Shown here: one piece after another, positions 4,239 through 5,117 of the stretch
Position numbering within the stretch: position 1 is the first letter of the stretch
Layout: the number at the start of each line of letters is the position of its first letter
Origin: Ruminococcaceae bacterium UBA4306
GTDB taxonomy: Bacteria; Bacillota; Clostridia; Oscillospirales; Acutalibacteraceae
Length of the DNA: 5,117 nucleotides
Assembly: GCA_002394725.1 (NCBI GenBank)
Contig: DGUQ01000167.1
Span: 6,597 to 11,713 of the forward strand
Direction of reading: 5' to 3'
The notes under the pieces: model-generated
Seen by the model: only the letters and a program-made list of their open reading frames with translations
Told to the model about the DNA's origin: nothing
The model's database searches: none
Program-made: the position numbers and the translations under genes

Positions 4239-5117
4239 ATGCACTGGATTCATAACACTGTGATTTATAATATTTATCCGTTCGGCTTCTGCGGAGCGCC
4301 GAAGGAAAATGATTTTCAGCTGAATTACCGTCTGGACAAGATCTATGACTTTATCCCCCATTTCAAGAAGATGGGCGTCAACTGTATTCTGTTCAATCCG
4401 GTATTCGAGAGCACCCGTCACGGTTATGACACGATCGATTACAAAAAGATCGACAGCCGTCTGGGTGATAACGAGAGCTTCAAGAAGATCTGCGATACCC
4501 TGCATCAAAACGGTATCCGCGTGATCCTGGACGGCGTATTCAACCATGTAGGGCGCGATTTCTTCGCTTTCAAGGATATGCAGGAAAAAGGCATGGGCTC
4601 GCCCTATACCTCGTGGTTCCAGAATATCCGCTTTGATCAGCAGAGTCCCTACGGCGATCATTTCAGCTATGAGGGTTGGGCAGGCTTCTATGATTTGGTC
4701 AAGCTCAATCTGAACAATGAGGATGTTCTGAACTACCTCTTTGACGCGGTGCGCTACTGGATCGACGAATTCGATATCGACGGTCTGCGTCTGGACGCCG
4801 CCAATGTGATGGATGTGAACTTCTTCAAGCGTCTGCGCGGTGTTACCAAAGAGAAAAAGCCCGATTTCTGGATGTTCGGAGAGATCGTCGGCGGCGATTA
4901 CAACCGTCTGGCAAACGCGGAAACGCTGGATTCCGTCACCAATTACGAGATCTACAAGGGGCTTTTCTCCAGCCACAACGACCGCAATTATTTTGAATTC
5001 GCTCATTCCGTCGATCGTCAGGTCGGCGACTGGGGCATGTACAAGAATATCTACATGTACAACTTTGCGGATAATCACGATGTGACCCGACTCGCGAGCA
5101 TTATCCGCGATAAAGCA
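4239..5117 (+). CDS. GH13 (alpha-amylase superfamily) glycoside hydrolase, 3' end cut by the window
   Basis: This retaining alpha-glucan hydrolase is most like the neopullulanase/cyclomaltodextrinase type. The first 293 codons are present and the frame is open at the window end. All conserved GH13 regions are seen: HGYDTIDY (61-68), region I DGVFNH (98-103), the region V stretch LVKLN (153-157), region II GLRLDAA (182-188) with nucleophile D186 and R184, region III FGEI (213-216) with acid/base E215, and region IV FADNHD (276-281) with D281. All three catalytic residues are intact. The barrel begins almost at residue 1 (WIHNTVIYNIYPFGFCGAP), so there is no signal peptide and no N-terminal CBM34-like domain; the enzyme should be cytoplasmic and act on imported malto-oligosaccharides or cyclodextrins. 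The exact substrate cannot be read from sequence. A strong promoter and Shine-Dalgarno site precede it, and it diverges from the membrane-protein unit. Confidence 0.93.
   Translation, partial: MHWIHNTVIYNIYPFGFCGAPKENDFQLNYRLDKIYDFIPHFKKMGVNCILFNPVFESTRHGYDTIDYKKIDSRLGDNESFKKICDTLHQNGIRVILDGVFNHVGRDFFAFKDMQEKGMGSPYTSWFQNIRFDQQSPYGDHFSYEGWAGFYDLVKLNLNNEDVLNYLFDAVRYWIDEFDIDGLRLDAANVMDVNFFKRLRGVTKEKKPDFWMFGEIVGGDYNRLANAETLDSVTNYEIYKGLFSSHNDRNYFEFAHSVDRQVGDWGMYKNIYMYNFADNHDVTRLASIIRDKA

Noticed and set aside
4235..4255. Six-codon upstream frame starting at ATG 4235
   Set aside because: It is only four bases from the Shine-Dalgarno site and overlaps the better-spaced ATG of the GH13 gene; its presence is explained by the sequence ATGTATG.
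4233..5078. Minus-strand open frame of 281 codons opposite the GH13 gene
   Set aside because: It is the antisense shadow of an intact GH13 reading frame with all catalytic motifs; its protein shows no family features and it has no ribosome binding site of note.

Overview
The window looks like chromosome of a Gram-positive anaerobe of the class Clostridia, most likely a gut Ruminococcus or Oscillospiraceae relative. The basis is a ruvC-ruvA-ruvB operon with Firmicutes-type proteins, strong Shine-Dalgarno sites of the AAGGAG/AAAGGAGG kind, sigma-A promoters with extended -10 elements, a formate/nitrite channel, and an intracellular GH13 enzyme. This taxonomic call is inference from gene content. 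I see no insertion sequence, phage gene, CRISPR array, rRNA or tRNA.

Positions 5-2410 (minus strand) hold the Holliday-junction operon ruvC-ruvA-ruvB. It has a strong promoter at 2382-2410 and a leader of roughly 135 nt that can form hairpins. ruvC almost certainly starts at a TTG at 2238. ruvC and ruvA overlap by one base (TAATG), and ruvB follows after 69 nt. RuvA and RuvB form the branch-migration motor and RuvC is the resolvase.

Positions 2421-3183 (minus) hold a formate/nitrite transporter family gene, a rho-independent terminator just after it, and its own promoter. That promoter overlaps the upstream in-frame ATG, so the protein probably starts 14 codons later, at 3111.

Positions 3208-4167 (minus) hold two small unrecognised envelope genes, probably one transcript: a four-helix membrane protein followed by a small predicted lipoprotein. 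A candidate promoter lies at 4139-4167.

Positions 4175-5117 (plus) hold a divergently transcribed GH13 (alpha-amylase superfamily) gene that runs off the right end. It has a near-consensus promoter and Shine-Dalgarno site. Between the two divergent promoters are two adjacent 12-bp direct repeats, a candidate shared operator.

The core genes are ordinary. The points worth a second look are two start-site corrections, a dyad that spans the ruvCAB promoter together with a structured leader, the tandem repeat between the divergent promoters, and the uncharacterised membrane protein/lipoprotein pair. I found no convincing new multi-gene system.
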